From positions 250,706,219 through 250,770,218 of the forward strand of contig NC_057804.1 in the NCBI RefSeq assembly GCF_018294505.1: 64,000 bases of DNA. Direction: 5' to 3'. The notes under the pieces are model-generated. The model ran no database searches, was not told where the DNA came from, and worked only from the letters and a program-made list of their open reading frames with translations. This document shows positions 31,391-43,300 of the stretch, piece by piece. Made by a program: the position numbers and the translations under genes. Position 1 is the first letter of the stretch. The number at the start of each line of letters is the position of its first letter. The stretch is from Triticum aestivum. Its lineage: Eukaryota; Streptophyta; Magnoliopsida; Poales; Poaceae.

Positions 31391-33241
31391 CTAGATATCA
31401 GCACGAATCAAGTTGTGCATATTTGCTGTTGGCATGAACCACATCGCCGCATGTCGGGTTTGCAAAAGCCATCCATCGCATGGAAGCTTGATGCCTTTCA
31501 CACACTGAAGATTACCTGGCAACAAGCTGTGTCGACGAATCTCTGGATATGGTGATTCATGAAACCCATGGTATGATGTGTAAACACAGCCCCCCCTCGC
31601 AAATGGAAGTTGCATAGCACAGTAATCATCGCCGGTGATATGATCGATGATTGGTTGGATGATCGGATAATTGAGCCCGAGGAACAAGGAGTGGTTGCCG
31701 AGGCTGTAAACCCGCCTCAAGTTGAATACGCCTGGCCCAATGGAGCTGGGATCTTTCTCGAACACGAAGCAACCATAGCCATCAATGTCATGAACGCCCA
31801 ACGCATTGTACTGCATGTGGTTGATGTAATGGTTTGGTCAATTTGGTATGTGCGAATGAGCATCAAATGACCGCCGTCAGCTGAACGAGCGATAAACCAC
31901 CACCCATCGGCTGGTATGATTCCAGGTCCTGGAATCATGAAGGCCAGCGCATTTGTGTCTGCTGCAACAATTCAAATTGGAGACCAAAAGGACAAAATTT
32001 AACAATCATGTTCAGAGTATGTGTGGAATTAAGATTATTATAACAGTGACACATATCATAGACAGAGAATTGCAATGCCGTGGTCATAATCATACCCCAA
32101 GTTAAAAAAATAAGCCAATGGCTTTCATATTCTAGCAACATGTCATGGTTCAAACATCATGTAACAATGAAAGGAAAACAGCTATGACAGCACCTACTCA
32201 TATTCTACCATAGCATTTACTACTACTGTTCTCATATAAACTCTAAGCAATAAGCGTTGTTATAAAAATCTTGTAAACGAGAGTAACATATAGCAATCAT
32301 GATGTCATGCTCATAATATGTATTCTAACAATCATTAGATGCCAATTGTTCTCATAACAACTCTAACAATAACATGTGTGGTCATAAAAATCTAGGAAAT
32401 GAGAGGAACACATAGCAATGATGTGGTTATAGACATGCTATGCCTTCTAAATTTGTAACAAATGAACAGCAGTCGTATTCATAAGGTAAAGATGACATGA
32501 GATAGAACAATTACACGATGATAGATTCCACCAGTATAGGCAGCCAATCTGTGCGTCGATCGCGTAAACGATGCCATCATGCACTATAGCATCAGACAGA
32601 AATGTTGCCTCAATAGGATTGATGTTAAGCCATAACCATGTATGGCGACCGGATTCCAGATAGACTAATCCCATGTTGAACAAGACAATGATCTTGTAAT
32701 CCATGTAGTCTTCTGATGGTGTGGGCACTTCGCAGATTACAACTTTTTGCAAACAGAGATTGAGCCAAAAGCTTGACGTGTCTCGTGCGTAGTAGGCAGG
32801 AGTGTCCGACGGGCCGCGAGGCTCGATGTCGGCGGTATCCAACGATGGAAGGGTGATCTCTCACTGGGTGTAGATATCCACGAGACACCACGGACTACCG
32901 GTGTGGTGGATGAGGACCATCCAGTTGGCCTTCATGCCCGCCCAGTAGTGGTCGCGCATGAAGGACAGGTGGACGGGTAGTGGTAGCATATCGAGGGGCA
33001 CCACGGCAACCTCCGTAGGATCGTGAAGTCGGTGTCTGGGCCACCTGTGAGGATCGGGCATCAGCAAGCAGGGTGTCTTGAAAAGAGCCGACCGGTTGCA
33101 GACGAGTAGACGGTACAAAGACACCGAGCATGCGGCCAGACGGACGGTGCTGAGTAGGTCCATACGACTACAGATCTGCTCCAAGAGAACATCAAGGAGG
33201 GAATTCCAATCGCGGCTCTGCGTGTCAGTCGGTTCTGCCAT
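31391..33241 (-). pseudogene. F-box/DUF295 (KIB-type) gene 1, disabled
   Basis: Exon 1 starts at ATG 33241 (MAEPTDTQSRDW) with an F-box in the first 50 residues (LLDVLLEQICSRMDLLSTVR, then LAACSVSLYRLL). It continues to 32515, where TCATCGT|GTAATT is a phase-1 donor. Exon 2 starts at 31961 (TTGCAG|CAGACAC) and ends at the stop 31391-31393. It has DGWWFIARSADGGHLMLIRT, then YGCFVFEKDP, YSLGNHSLFLGLNYP and AMWFMPTA, the order of DUF295/KIB beta-propeller proteins. F-box proteins recruit substrates to SCF ubiquitin ligases. Two lesions are seen: TGA at 32861-32863 (codon 127, after DIYTQ) and a single-base-type frameshift near 31820-31830. Without them the reading would be about 430 residues, close to its neighbour. 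If the TGA is real, only the F-box and a short tail could be made. Confidence 0.82.
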
Positions 33242-33489
33242 TGGGGTTTTCGGTACCTGCGAGCCAACGGGGTAGTGGATTCGGGCGGGCAGGCGAAGAA
33301 GCTTCTTCTCGTGTGGCCGAGCAGTGAGCGGGAGGATATGGTACGCGCAAGCTACCAAGGAAGATGGCGCGGGCAGGAGAGCAGTGAGCGGGGGTAAATG
33401 GTGTGCGGCCGACGATGGGGAAGAGAGGAGGAAGAAGTAGAGAGGAGGAAGAAGAGTGGAAGACGGGGAAGAAAGTGCATTAAATCTCA

Positions 33490-34800
33490 ATTCTACTAGT
33501 ACTACTACTAGGATGTACCATCCTTCGGAGTGTAAATAGTTACACCGATGACATGTGGGTCTACCACAAGAGGGCCCATATGTCAGTTAATGGAGGACAG
33601 AGGTGCGTAGGCGTATTTGCGGAAGCGTGCTCTACTGGCAAACATGATGGCAGTACTGGGTAAGGCTGATTTAGTAACCACAACATGCTGGTTCAGCTTA
33701 TTAATTATGTGTCCCATCTGCTGCAGCGTGTATTGTCACTTCACTTCGAAGACTAGTTGAATAGTTCTCTCTGACCGAGATGGGGAATAATGGATCGCGA
33801 GGACTTCCTTTCTACAGTATCCCTATGCCTCTATGCTCACTTCACTCATTTTGCTCCGTACCTAGTCACTTGTTGAAATCTGTAGAAAGACAAATACTCT
33901 GTATTTGGGAATAGAGGGAGGCTTTTACTCCATATTATTTGGGAACAGAGGGAGTATCACCATATGGAGGGAACAGAGGAAGCTTGAAATATGAACATGT
34001 TAATGGCAGGGAGTAAGCCCCATGCACGCATGCATGCATGCAACATGCAACACTCACACGTGCTCAAGGACGCACGCAACACTCACGCACCCATGCGGCA
34101 CACAGCACATGACACAACACATAGAGCTCATGCTCAAGTGCTCAACCTACTCCCTACGTCCGTGAAAGACAGTACATTTAGAGATTTACACATTGACCAG
34201 GGCATAATTAACGCCCAAAAGTAGCAGACTTATGTGTGCATGTGACCATTGAGATAAGAAGATTAAATGAAGGCCGTTGCATGCTGTAATTAAGGATAGA
34301 CATGTAGCCTATACCTACAGCACAAGTTGGTGCATTAGTCAATCAATGTCGATTTAGATTAAAGGCTAAATGCATTGGAAGTGTAGATGTATATTATGTA
34401 CCACACTCTTTGTTTTGTAGCCGATGTACACTCTTTGTTGGAAGACCGAGGGAGGACACGTGCATGCACTCACATACACAACCAGGGCGGTTCGCGCGCA
34501 AGGGTTTGACTCGTGTCGCGCCTGCGTAAAGTTTTGTTTAACTGATTTCTTTGCTCTGCCAACTGACAGGTGGGACCCAGAAACCAGGTGACAATTTAAC
34601 TAGTCAACAAAGTGCCACGTCGACTATGTGGCCGGTCAGTAGGGTGCAATACGATGCTCTACGATGAGCTAGTGATCGTATAATCGCCGCAAAACTATAT
34701 ATAGTGACCGCAAAGAGCGTATTGTTACATGCGTTGACCGCCAGTGTAATTTTCTCGTTTCAAGTTAAGAAATATTAATCGGAAAGGACGCAGTATGGAC
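33490..34800. other. Intergenic with MITE fragments
   Basis: There is no gene. Stowaway-like ends occur at about 33900-33957 (TACTCCATATTATTTGGGAACAGAGGGAGTA). Another MITE start is at 34147 (CTACTCCCTACGTCCGTGAAAG...). A CATGCATGCATGCATGCAACATGCAACACTCAC repeat lies at 34021. The remainder is unremarkable. Confidence 0.5.
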
Positions 34801-34809
34801 TACTACTAG

Positions 34810-35160
34810 TACTAGTACTCCTTTGATGTGTCCCATCAACTCGCCGAACGAGGAGAATCTTGCTTACTATGTCTCTCCCTCGCCCATGCGCGCGGTGGTT
34901 CACAGGACGAGGAGAGGGTTTTGACTACAGCGCCCTCTCCCTCTCCCTCCCTCTCCCTCGCCCTCGCCCTCGCCCTCGCCCTCGCAGTGGAAGTGCAGCA
35001 GTTCAATCGGTGTCATATTGGCAGAAGCATATTGTACTATAGTATCATCATTGTGGGACCTTCCAAAGAGGCGAAGAGCCAAGTGCAAGGTTCACACGAG
35101 TAGGAACTGTTGAACCTCTCGAAGAGGCAAAGAGCCAAGCGCAAGGTTTTATATGAGTTG
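34810..35160. repeat. Unclassified repeat, copy 2 (partner 22660-23000)
   Basis: It shares CTTTGATGTGTCCCATCAACTCG, GCGCCCTCTCC and GAGGCGAAGAGCCAAG with copy 1 in the same order. The end is duplicated in tandem: AAGAGGCGAAGAGCCAAGTGCAAGGTT (35068) and AAGAGGCAAAGAGCCAAGCGCAAGGTT (35121). Confidence 0.5.
34933..34985. repeat. CCCTCT/CCCTCG hexamer repeat
   Basis: It is a run of about eight six-base units, first CCCTCT then CCCTCG, inside the unclassified repeat. A Pro/Arg- or Leu/Ala-rich open frame over it is an artefact. Confidence 0.9.
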
Positions 35161-35454
35161 TCGTCCTAGTAGGAGTGTACTACAACTATAGCGAACGATG
35201 CTACTGTATGATGCCGCCACATCACGTATATCCAAAGCTGTGCCACCTTTTTTTCTCAAAGAGCATGTTGGAGCCCGTGCAACAACCACACAAGTTGCAC
35301 GTACACATAACACATTTACTAGTAATAAATTCTAAAGGACAAATGCCAGTATGCCACACAAGTTCATCTCCAATTCATGTGATAAATTTGTGCACGCCTA
35401 GTCTACATATATTCACAACGCTGCCGTTCACAATTATCGTACTCCATTTACACG

Positions 35455-37257
35455 TTATAGATGGGCTACATGCATGTCCTCCTCCATGTTCCAGTCCCAG
35501 GTGTTCTTCATGGATGGCACGATCCATAGCGGTGGGGAACGGGAATCATTGTCGTAGCTTTCTAGTCTGGTTCCACACGATGGAGACTCATCAAGGCTAA
35601 AGCGGCATAAATTAGGGACAGCGTGTCCCAGCATGTCGTTCATCCGGCGGTGCGCAATGAAGACACAACCATGCTTCATGAACGGCAGGCCTTCCATGTC
35701 ATGCACGGAAGGTGGCATCCGCTTCACAATGGGGTAGCTGTCCTCGATGAAAAGCGAGTACTCTCCAAGAGTGTTCCTCGGCACCCACGTAGCATCACGG
35801 GGGTTGAACTCGGCGCCGTTCATCTGGTACACGCGGCATCCCAGATCTGGACACATGGTGACATACATAGTCAAGGTCCATGCATAATAATGTTGTGCTC
35901 AAATATGGTGGTCAGTAATACTGTGCAGCAAATAGTACTACTCCGGTATAGAGGAAGTAAAATAATCGGCTTATTATATATAGCCACTCTTGGCTACATG
36001 GATGAGATAGTAAGACATGGAAAAACAAAAATGGTGGCAGCTAGTGGGTTCAAGTCTTCAAGGGCCTAGCTAGCTATACGCGTCCTCCATGGTAAAAAGT
36101 ACTCCTACTAGTACTACTAAGTATACTACTAGTACAACACTGAAAGAGAAGGCGAGAGGGTTAAAAAAATGGAATACCTGGGTAGATGGTGACAGTCCGA
36201 TCATGGTAGATTGTGTGACCATGTTGCACATCAGTGGTACCATGGGTAACGACTGCTAAGATAGTTGATCCCAATATGCCAAAGTCAGCTACAAGGTTCC
36301 AGGTTAGACCGAATCGCGGATGCAAATGCACATCCAGGATCGGCGATCTTATTTTGATCGGGGGATGACTGGTCCCTGCAAAATAATGGAGTACCGTTAG
36401 GGATGCAAATGATGGTTTGTGCATTCCATTTGTAATCTCTCGTACCATAGGATGGCAACCAGATGAAACAAGTCCCCTGGCTTGTCACCGGGAAGATGCG
36501 GCCTAGATGGCGCCATGCGTCTTCGAACATGTAGGGGTACAAATCTGATGTCGCCAACATGCGTCAGCCTCTGCCGTTACTGTGTCTTGCATTGATGGCA
36601 ATCCTTATGTCGAACACCGCGATGAGATAGTAATCGTCGTAGCCGCGTCACTTTATCGGCGGGTCCGCAATTGCTATCTTCTTCAATCTCATGTAGGCAT
36701 CATCATACGTATTCAATCCCAGCCAGTCCGGAAGGCCGATCCCAATGGTGGAGAAGGGGTCTACCGGAACAGCCGCACTGCTGTGGATGTTGTGCAAAAT
36801 GATGGTGGTATCCAGCCGGAGGTATGCAAGCCAATCTTCGTTGGCACCAACCCAGACCTATATATAAGACGGTGGGCAGCGGAGAAATTAGGGGATGGAA
36901 ATGGAATAACTAAGTACTACATGATCAAACTCCATTACTGACCTGCTCATCGGACTTAATCCGACTACCTCTCATCATCGGTAACTCTAGCGGAGTCAAC
37001 GTGCAACCATGGCTAGGGAGCGGTGGACTGTTCGAAGGATTGTCCCATAGAAGAACCTTCTCCTCGAGGATGCATGGAAGGCCAACAAGCATGGCCTTTT
37101 CCCAAGCCTGTTTAAGTAGCGTCTTGAAAAAGTTGGTGCAGGAAGCACCGAGTCTTGCGGTGGTGAGGACGTCAGAGCGGCGTGCGATTTCTCCCAGAGG
37201 ATCGTCGTCCAAGGTCTCCCAGCCCCGACGAGGAGGAGAACTGCCTGGCGAATCCAT
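35455..37257 (-). pseudogene. F-box/DUF295 (KIB-type) gene 2, two in-frame TGA codons
   Basis: Four exons with consistent phases can be drawn: 37257-36943 (MDSPGSSPPRRGW, F-box at about residues 10-45), 36857-36446, 36375-36178 and 35846-35455. Donors are GAGCAG|GTCAGT, CTATG|GTACGA and CCCAG|GTATTC; acceptors are TATATAG, TTTTGCAG and GTGTCCAG. The last exon has CRVYQMNG, LGEYSLFIEDSYPIVK, KHGCVFIAHRRM and PPLWIVPSM, the C-terminal pattern of DUF295/KIB proteins. Exon 2 has two in-frame TGA codons at 36648-36650 and 36564-36566 and no frameshift. The conserved WxxLVES-like segment found in gene 1 (DGWWFIARSADGG) was not located, so an exon may be missing. Role: a presumed SCF substrate receptor, now likely inactive. 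It is an adjacent, same-strand relative of gene 1. Confidence 0.82.
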
Positions 37258-37468
37258 GGGAGCAGCAACGAACTGCCTTCTCTTCGGGGGGAGGGGAAAT
37301 GGCGAGGAGGAGATAAGAGCATAGTAACCGCAGGGCCTCGTCCCTTCCAACTGTAGATCGTTCCTTAGCGAAGGGGTGAGGCTATTATTTACTACTAGTA
37401 CTAGCATTATGGAATGTTATGGGATTGCATTATACTCTAAATAATAGCACTAGTAAGAATTTTTTGGC

Positions 37469-37531
37469 ACTAGGTAGTAGTTTCTGGCATGGATTAAGAA
37501 ATTTTGGGTATGTTTTTGCCATTTTTTGTAC
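37469..37531 (+). repeat. 63-bp direct repeat, left copy
   Basis: ACTAGGTAGTAGTTTCTGGC... up to ATTTTTTGTAC is repeated with a few changes at 39286-39348 in the same orientation. The 1.75 kb between the copies has no recognised element ends. Confidence 0.8.
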
Positions 37532-37534
37532 ACG

Positions 37535-38400
37535 CCAACTAGTGTCAAAAAACGTCTTACATTATGTGACGGAGGAGTACGTACTCATACCATAGCAGTA
37601 TCAGTACTACTTTTCTCAACTAGTAGTGCGATGTACTGTACTTCTAGTCTAGTCTAGTATAGTGCACCAGTTTTGAACTCTTGAATCTCAGCGCCAAGGA
37701 GCTATAGTTGGAAGTGGAGGGTACTACTGTTCTCTAGAACCATCGTTGTACTATCAATGTAGGGGAAGTACACCTGCGTACTGGCCTAGTGGGTACTCTC
37801 GGTGCTATATTCAGCCGCTCCTCTCACGTAGGAGTAGCTGGCCTACTCAGCCGTTCCTCTCACGCACACACTAGCAGCATGTTTATCAGTGACGGTTATT
37901 GCGGGGGCAGAACATTTGAGTTATTTGATACAACGATACTAGGCTTTTCGCTTCCATTTGTGGAGGTGTAATGGATCTCGTCGAACTTTGTTAGTAGTTC
38001 CTTCTTTATGAATGAGATGAAGCAAAGCTTTTGCCTTCGTTTAAAAAAACACATCAAGAGGAATTTCTTTTATAGTAGAGCCGATAATGGAGTGAAGTCC
38101 ATGCGTGCAACACCACAAGCTACAGAGTAGTAGTAGAGCACTTTACGTACGGAGCCATATTGCACAGTTCCCAATGCCCCGCCAGGCTTTCCCGGCTCCT
38201 CGGGCTTAATTGCGAGGCGCTAGTTTAAATATGCTACTAGCTGATGAGGAAGCTGCAAGCGAGGTGCGGCTAGGGCGAGCACGCGAGCCACGGGATGCTG
38301 AGGAAAACCCGTTCACGTGGCTAGGCTGTCCAGTGCACCCAGATTGTGGGGCCGCATGTCCGTTCGACTTCAAAACTCAAACTACCCGTGTAAAATATGG
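37535..38400. other. Intergenic, no gene recognised
   Basis: It has short open frames only. CAGCCGCTCCTCTCACG is duplicated (37812 and 37850). I see no coding signal. Confidence 0.4.
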
Positions 38401-38404
38401 CTCG

Positions 38405-38525
38405 CAGCAAAGTGTAGTAGTACTATTTTTTTTAAAAAGGCCGCCGTGCATTCGGCCGGGATCGAACCCACAAAACGAGGTATACACCCCTGCGACCACT
38501 AGTGGTACTCGTTGGAGTACAACGC
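38405..38525 (-). mobile_element. Possible SINE fragment (tRNA B-box-like)
   Basis: On the minus strand TAGTGGTCGCAGGGG is followed after about 30 bases by GGGTTCGATCCCGGCC. This resembles the A and B boxes of a tRNA-derived SINE, and it ends in TTTTTAAAAAAAATAGT. The arms do not fold as a tRNA, so it is not a tRNA gene. It could also be chance. Confidence 0.3.
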
Positions 38526-38599
38526 AACTTAGAATCGCCTTTTGTTGCTAGTAGTACATACATTGTTCCTTACAAGAAACCACTAAAATGCCAAAGAAA

Positions 38600-39280
38600 C
38601 TACTACCACTTGCATACGTGGAAGACTTAAGATAAGACTACCTTATCAACCATTGTACATGCTCTTACCAACAAAAATCCTTGAGTGACCTCCTGCCTCC
38701 GGCCCGTCCACCTAGTCATCCTCGGCCATGGGACACAGCTACCGCCACCGGCACAAGGCGAGGTCAAAACCGCCGGCGGTGCGGAGCCCATGTTGTGGCA
38801 GCCCGGATGCTAGCTCCGGCCGGCGCTCGCGGCCGCTAGCTAGCCAAGATAGCTCCGTCCAGCTGCTTGTCTGCAAGGTTTGCTAGCTAGATTGGCACGG
38901 CAGCGCGGCAGCTTGCTCGCCCGCGCCGCGCTCAGGCCAGCCATCTGGCTCGAGCGAAGGCCAGCGTGGAGGCTTTCTCACTCGTGAGTCACGCTCGGGC
39001 CAGCCTGCCAACCCGTGCGGAGGCCAGCGCGACATCGGGCCCGTCCGACGGAGTGGCGGCCAACTCGCTCATCACCGGCGCCACCGACGAACACGCATCA
39101 GTACTATTTGAAGTAATGTTCTGGAAAAATAATGATTTGAAGGGGAATAACAGGATAGAAGGTCAGATGTGGGTCCCTTGTCTCAACAGTCAAACAAAAT
39201 GTGTTGGTTTAAGCTGCCTCGTCAGCACGGACGACTGGGCCAACCCTGTCATAAATGGGTTTAAACGAACCTAATCGGTA
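38600..39280. other. GC-rich segment without a gene
   Basis: It contains GCTAGC/CCGGCGC-rich sequence (38690-39090) with a 102-codon frame from 38966 that shows no recognised motif. It may be a decayed exon or leader. Nothing is supported. Confidence 0.35.
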
Positions 39281-39285
39281 GGAGT

Positions 39286-39348
39286 ACTAGGTAGTAGTTT
39301 TTGGCGTGGATTAAGAAATTTTGACTATGTTTTTGCTATTTTTTGTAC
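39286..39348 (+). repeat. 63-bp direct repeat, right copy
   Basis: It is the partner of 37469-37531, with about six differences by eye. Confidence 0.8.
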
Positions 39349-39805
39349 AATACATTCTTCCTAGGGCTGGTTGAAAGTGGAAGTTTTTTATTAAATACTC
39401 TACATATTGTAAGTAGAAGTGGAAGTTAAGCTTTGGAAGCCAATAAGCAAGGCTAGTTACATAGTGCATATGTGTACATGATTGAAAGTAAATATCAACC
39501 ATGAGTGACTAATATCTTGATGGAAAACTCGAAACTATGGAATACTAGGAAAAAAAGCATGGTTGGAAATACTAGCAATGTTCATGTCTGTTACAACGAA
39601 TCATAATTAGAATAATACTTATTCACAAACTTGGTACAAAACACTCTAATTTTGATATACATATGTTTTAATTTTAATATATTCCTTCGGCTGCTTTGGG
39701 GAGGTCAAGGAGGGATGTGGTTGGTTTTAAGATACTAATTATGGGTTTTCTGCAAATTGGTACACAAATGGGATGTTGGTGAGAAAAGGCAACAACTTAC
39801 CTCAC

Positions 39806-40295
39806 AATCGTTAGATGTAGATCTAATGGTTAGAAACGATGGATGGCAGACACACCAGCATCACCAACTTAGTCTTGTGTAGGAGTACTAGCAAGATCCG
39901 TGCATTGCACGGAACATCAAGATGCATTTTTTTATAAAACACTTGTTGTGATTGACCCTTGCGGGAGTAATCCCATGTGTAAAAACTAATGATATCTCGA
40001 GAAATATGAGATAAGGTGAAGAGGAGTGGGGTGTGGTGGTGGTTGGTGGTCGGACTGAGCACAAGCATGGGGATTGACGACGCCGGCAGCGGCCACCAGG
40101 CCAGTTTGTTCCAGATTCTTCCTTTCTTAATTGCTCAACAATGAGGTTTGTTGGAGATAGGGATGAACGAGGGAGAAGGCCTTGTCTGCAAATGTGGAGA
40201 GGGGTGCGGGTATCTTTTAGTTTAATTTCCATCCGTCAGATATAGATCAGATGGTCTATATTGCAAGATGGCACACGTATCATCATCACCACCTC
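39806..40295. repeat. Short direct repeats flanking a GTGCATTGCAC-bearing segment
   Basis: CGTTAGATGTAGATCTAATGG...GATGGCAGACACACCAGCATCACC (about 39808) recurs as CGTCAGATATAGATCAGATGG...GATGGCACACGTATCATCATCACC (about 40235). Between them CCGTGCATTGCACGGA (39898) is the kind of palindrome found at the edges of some Triticeae DNA transposons. The element type is not decided. Confidence 0.35.
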
Positions 40296-40393
40296 GGTTT
40301 TTTATAAGAGAAGAAATTTAGTATGGAGATACAAACGTATTATCGATACTTGCTTCTGTAAACTAGCATCTACATTCTATTCAATGCCTCGGC

Positions 40394-40398
40394 ATGTG
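40394..40398 (+). repeat. Target site duplication ATGTG, left
   Basis: The five bases ATGTG directly before the LARD-B LTR are repeated at 51961-51965 directly after the other LTR. Confidence 0.9.
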
Positions 40399-43300
40399 TG
40401 TCACGCCCAATATGCGACCCTATCCAAAAGGAACTCGAAGGTCCCACCAAGGATAGACCCGCATATTGAAATGCTTTTGCAAGGTGGATATCATTACATC
40501 AACATTACATAATAGATGGGGATACATACATAAGGCATACAATGCCACTCGAATACAACATCACAATACATCAGAGCATCATCTGACTACAGATGAAACA
40601 CAAACAGAAACTCAAACGACATCCACCCTGCTAGCCCAGGCTGCCGACCTAGAACCTATCCCCTGATCGAAGAAGAAGCAGAAGAAGGACTCAACGCAAG
40701 CAAGCATCGCTCTCGCGTCATGATCATCGCATGAACCTATACCTGCAACTGTTGTTGAAGTAATCTGTGAGCCACGAGGACTCAGCAATCCCATTACCAT
40801 GGGTATCAAGACTACCAAAGCTTAAAGGGAAAGGAAGGGGTAAAGTGGTGAGGTTGCAGCAGCGACTAAGCATATATGGTGGCTAACATACGCAAATAAG
40901 AGCGAGAAGAGAGCAAGCAGAACGGTCGTCAACTAGTAATGATCAAGAAGTGATCCTGAACTCCTACTTACGTCAAACATAACCCAGAAACCATGTTCAC
41001 TTCCCGGAGTCCACCGAGAAGAGACCATCACGGCTACACACGCGGTTGATGCGTTTTAAATCGGATCTGGTGTCAAGTTATCTACAACCGGACATTAACA
41101 AATTCCCATCTGCCTATAACCACAGGCACGGCTTTCGAAAGATTATACCATGCAGGGGTGTCCCAACTTAGCCCATGACAAGCTCTCGCGATCAACGAAG
41201 GAATAGACCTTCTCCCAGGAAGACCCGATCAGACTCAGAATCCTGGTTTACAAGACATTTCGACAATGGTAAAACAAGACCAGCAAAGCCGCCTGATGCG
41301 CCGACAAATCCCGATAGGAGCTGCACATATCTCGTTCTCAGGGCACACCGGATGAGCAAGACATCGGGTTGGCATAGACCCTGGTTGCTCAGGGGGCGCC
41401 GAACATCACTTGGTTCGGACCAACACTTAGACAAGCACTGGCCTGGGGGGGCTAAAATATAGATGACCCTTAGGTTGGCCGACCTAAGGGAAAGGGATAG
41501 GTGGTGGTGAGGAAAATGGTAAAACCAAGGTTGGGCCTTGCTGGAGGAGTTTTATTCAAAGAGAACTGTCAAGGGGGTCCCATAAATCACCCGACCGCGT
41601 AAGGAACGCAAAATCCGGGAACATAACACCGGTATGACGGAAACTAGGGCGGCAAGAGTGGAACAAAACACTAGGCAAAAGGCCGAGCCTTCCACCCTTT
41701 ACCAAGTATATAGATGCATTAATAATATAAGAGATATTGTGATATCCCAACCAAAATCCTGTCCACCATGGAGAAATCTTCAACTTCACCTGCAACTAGC
41801 AACGCTATAAGAGGGGCTGAGCAAAGCGGTAACATAGCCAAACAACGGTTTGCATAGGAAAGGTGTCAAAGGTTAGAGGTTCATGGCAATTTGGGATGGC
41901 TTGAAGAGCAACAGATAGGTAAAGCAGCATAGAGATAGAATGAAGCAACTAGCATAGCAATGATAGTAGTGAGATCCAGGGTAGAGGTCATCTTGCCTGA
42001 GATCCCGCAAGGAAGAAGAACGAGTCCATGAAGAAGACGAATGGGAGTAGTCGAACGAATCTTCACAATCGCAACGTTACCAGAACTATCAAGAAGAAGG
42101 AATACCGGAAAGAAGCAAACAACATGGTAAATGCACGAGCATAAACGTGGCATGATGCACAACCAAGCATGATGCATGTCCGGTTTAATGAGGCATGGCA
42201 TGGCAAGTGCAACAAACAATACTACAAGTTAAGTGGAGATCAATATGCAACGAGTTGCATATTGACGAAACACCACATCAATTATTTAGTTTAATCTCGT
42301 TTAGGTACACATCAATATTAAATGTTTATTAACATGGCAAGGGGTGAAGTATAACCAAACTACCTATCTAGGCAATTTTAAATGAGGCCGGAAGTAACAA
42401 ACAACAATTCCGGAAAATCCCCATATGCATATTTTAGGTTCGGTACTGTTCTGCCATAGAACATATTTTAAGTTTGTTAAACAGGAAAATAAAGTGGACC
42501 ATGTTAAACTAGGCATTTTTCCACCCCAAATACATATAAAGTTTATTAAAATCCGAGCTACGGTTATTTAGTTATGAATTAAAGCATTTTAACATGGCAT
42601 AGGAGCAAATTTAAGCAAACAGCATGTTAAGCATTTTTTAACATAGATGAAAGTGGCATATTATTAATCTACACAATTTCCTGAGCATTTTACATATATA
42701 ACTTATTTTAATCCGATGCACAGTTTGAGAGATATAAAATGCATGATGCTTAGGGGGTTTTCTGTAAAACATTAATCTCTGGAAATTAGCAAATTCGCGG
42801 GACTGGAAAAAAAACCCGCATGCGGGCCGAATCTGGTGGGCGCAAGCTAACATGTGGTGCACTGGGGCGAGGGATAGGCTGGAGGCTCACCATGGGCTTC
42901 AGCCCAGTCGGAGGAGAGGCCAAGGCAGAACTGGGCCGCGGGAGGGGAGGCTGGCTGGGCCGGTCGCTGACCGCGGCTAGGCCTGGGCTGCAGCTGGGCC
43001 ATGGCCCAAGCGGAGGGGAGGCCGGTCGTCGCCCTGCTCGCGCACGGGCAGGGTGCAGGGACAGCGGCGGCGATCCTCAACGGGGACGGCAGGGGGGTGG
43101 TCCGGCGAGGCCCCCGAGGTCGGGAACGGGCAGATACGGCCTCGGGGATCCCAGATCCGGCATCTTCGGTGGTCGGAGGGTCGCGGGTCGGGGCGCATAG
43201 GGGGTTCTGCTCCCATGGCGGCGGCGAGGCCCTGCGGGCAGAGGGAGGTTAGAGGAGGAGGAAAGAAGTGGAAGAGGGAGCAGGGACGGCGAGGCTCTGG

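Noticed and set aside
38405..38525. tRNA gene
   Set aside because: GGGTTCGATCCCGG looks like a T-arm, but the T-stem does not pair, no acceptor stem closes, and no anticodon arm is found.
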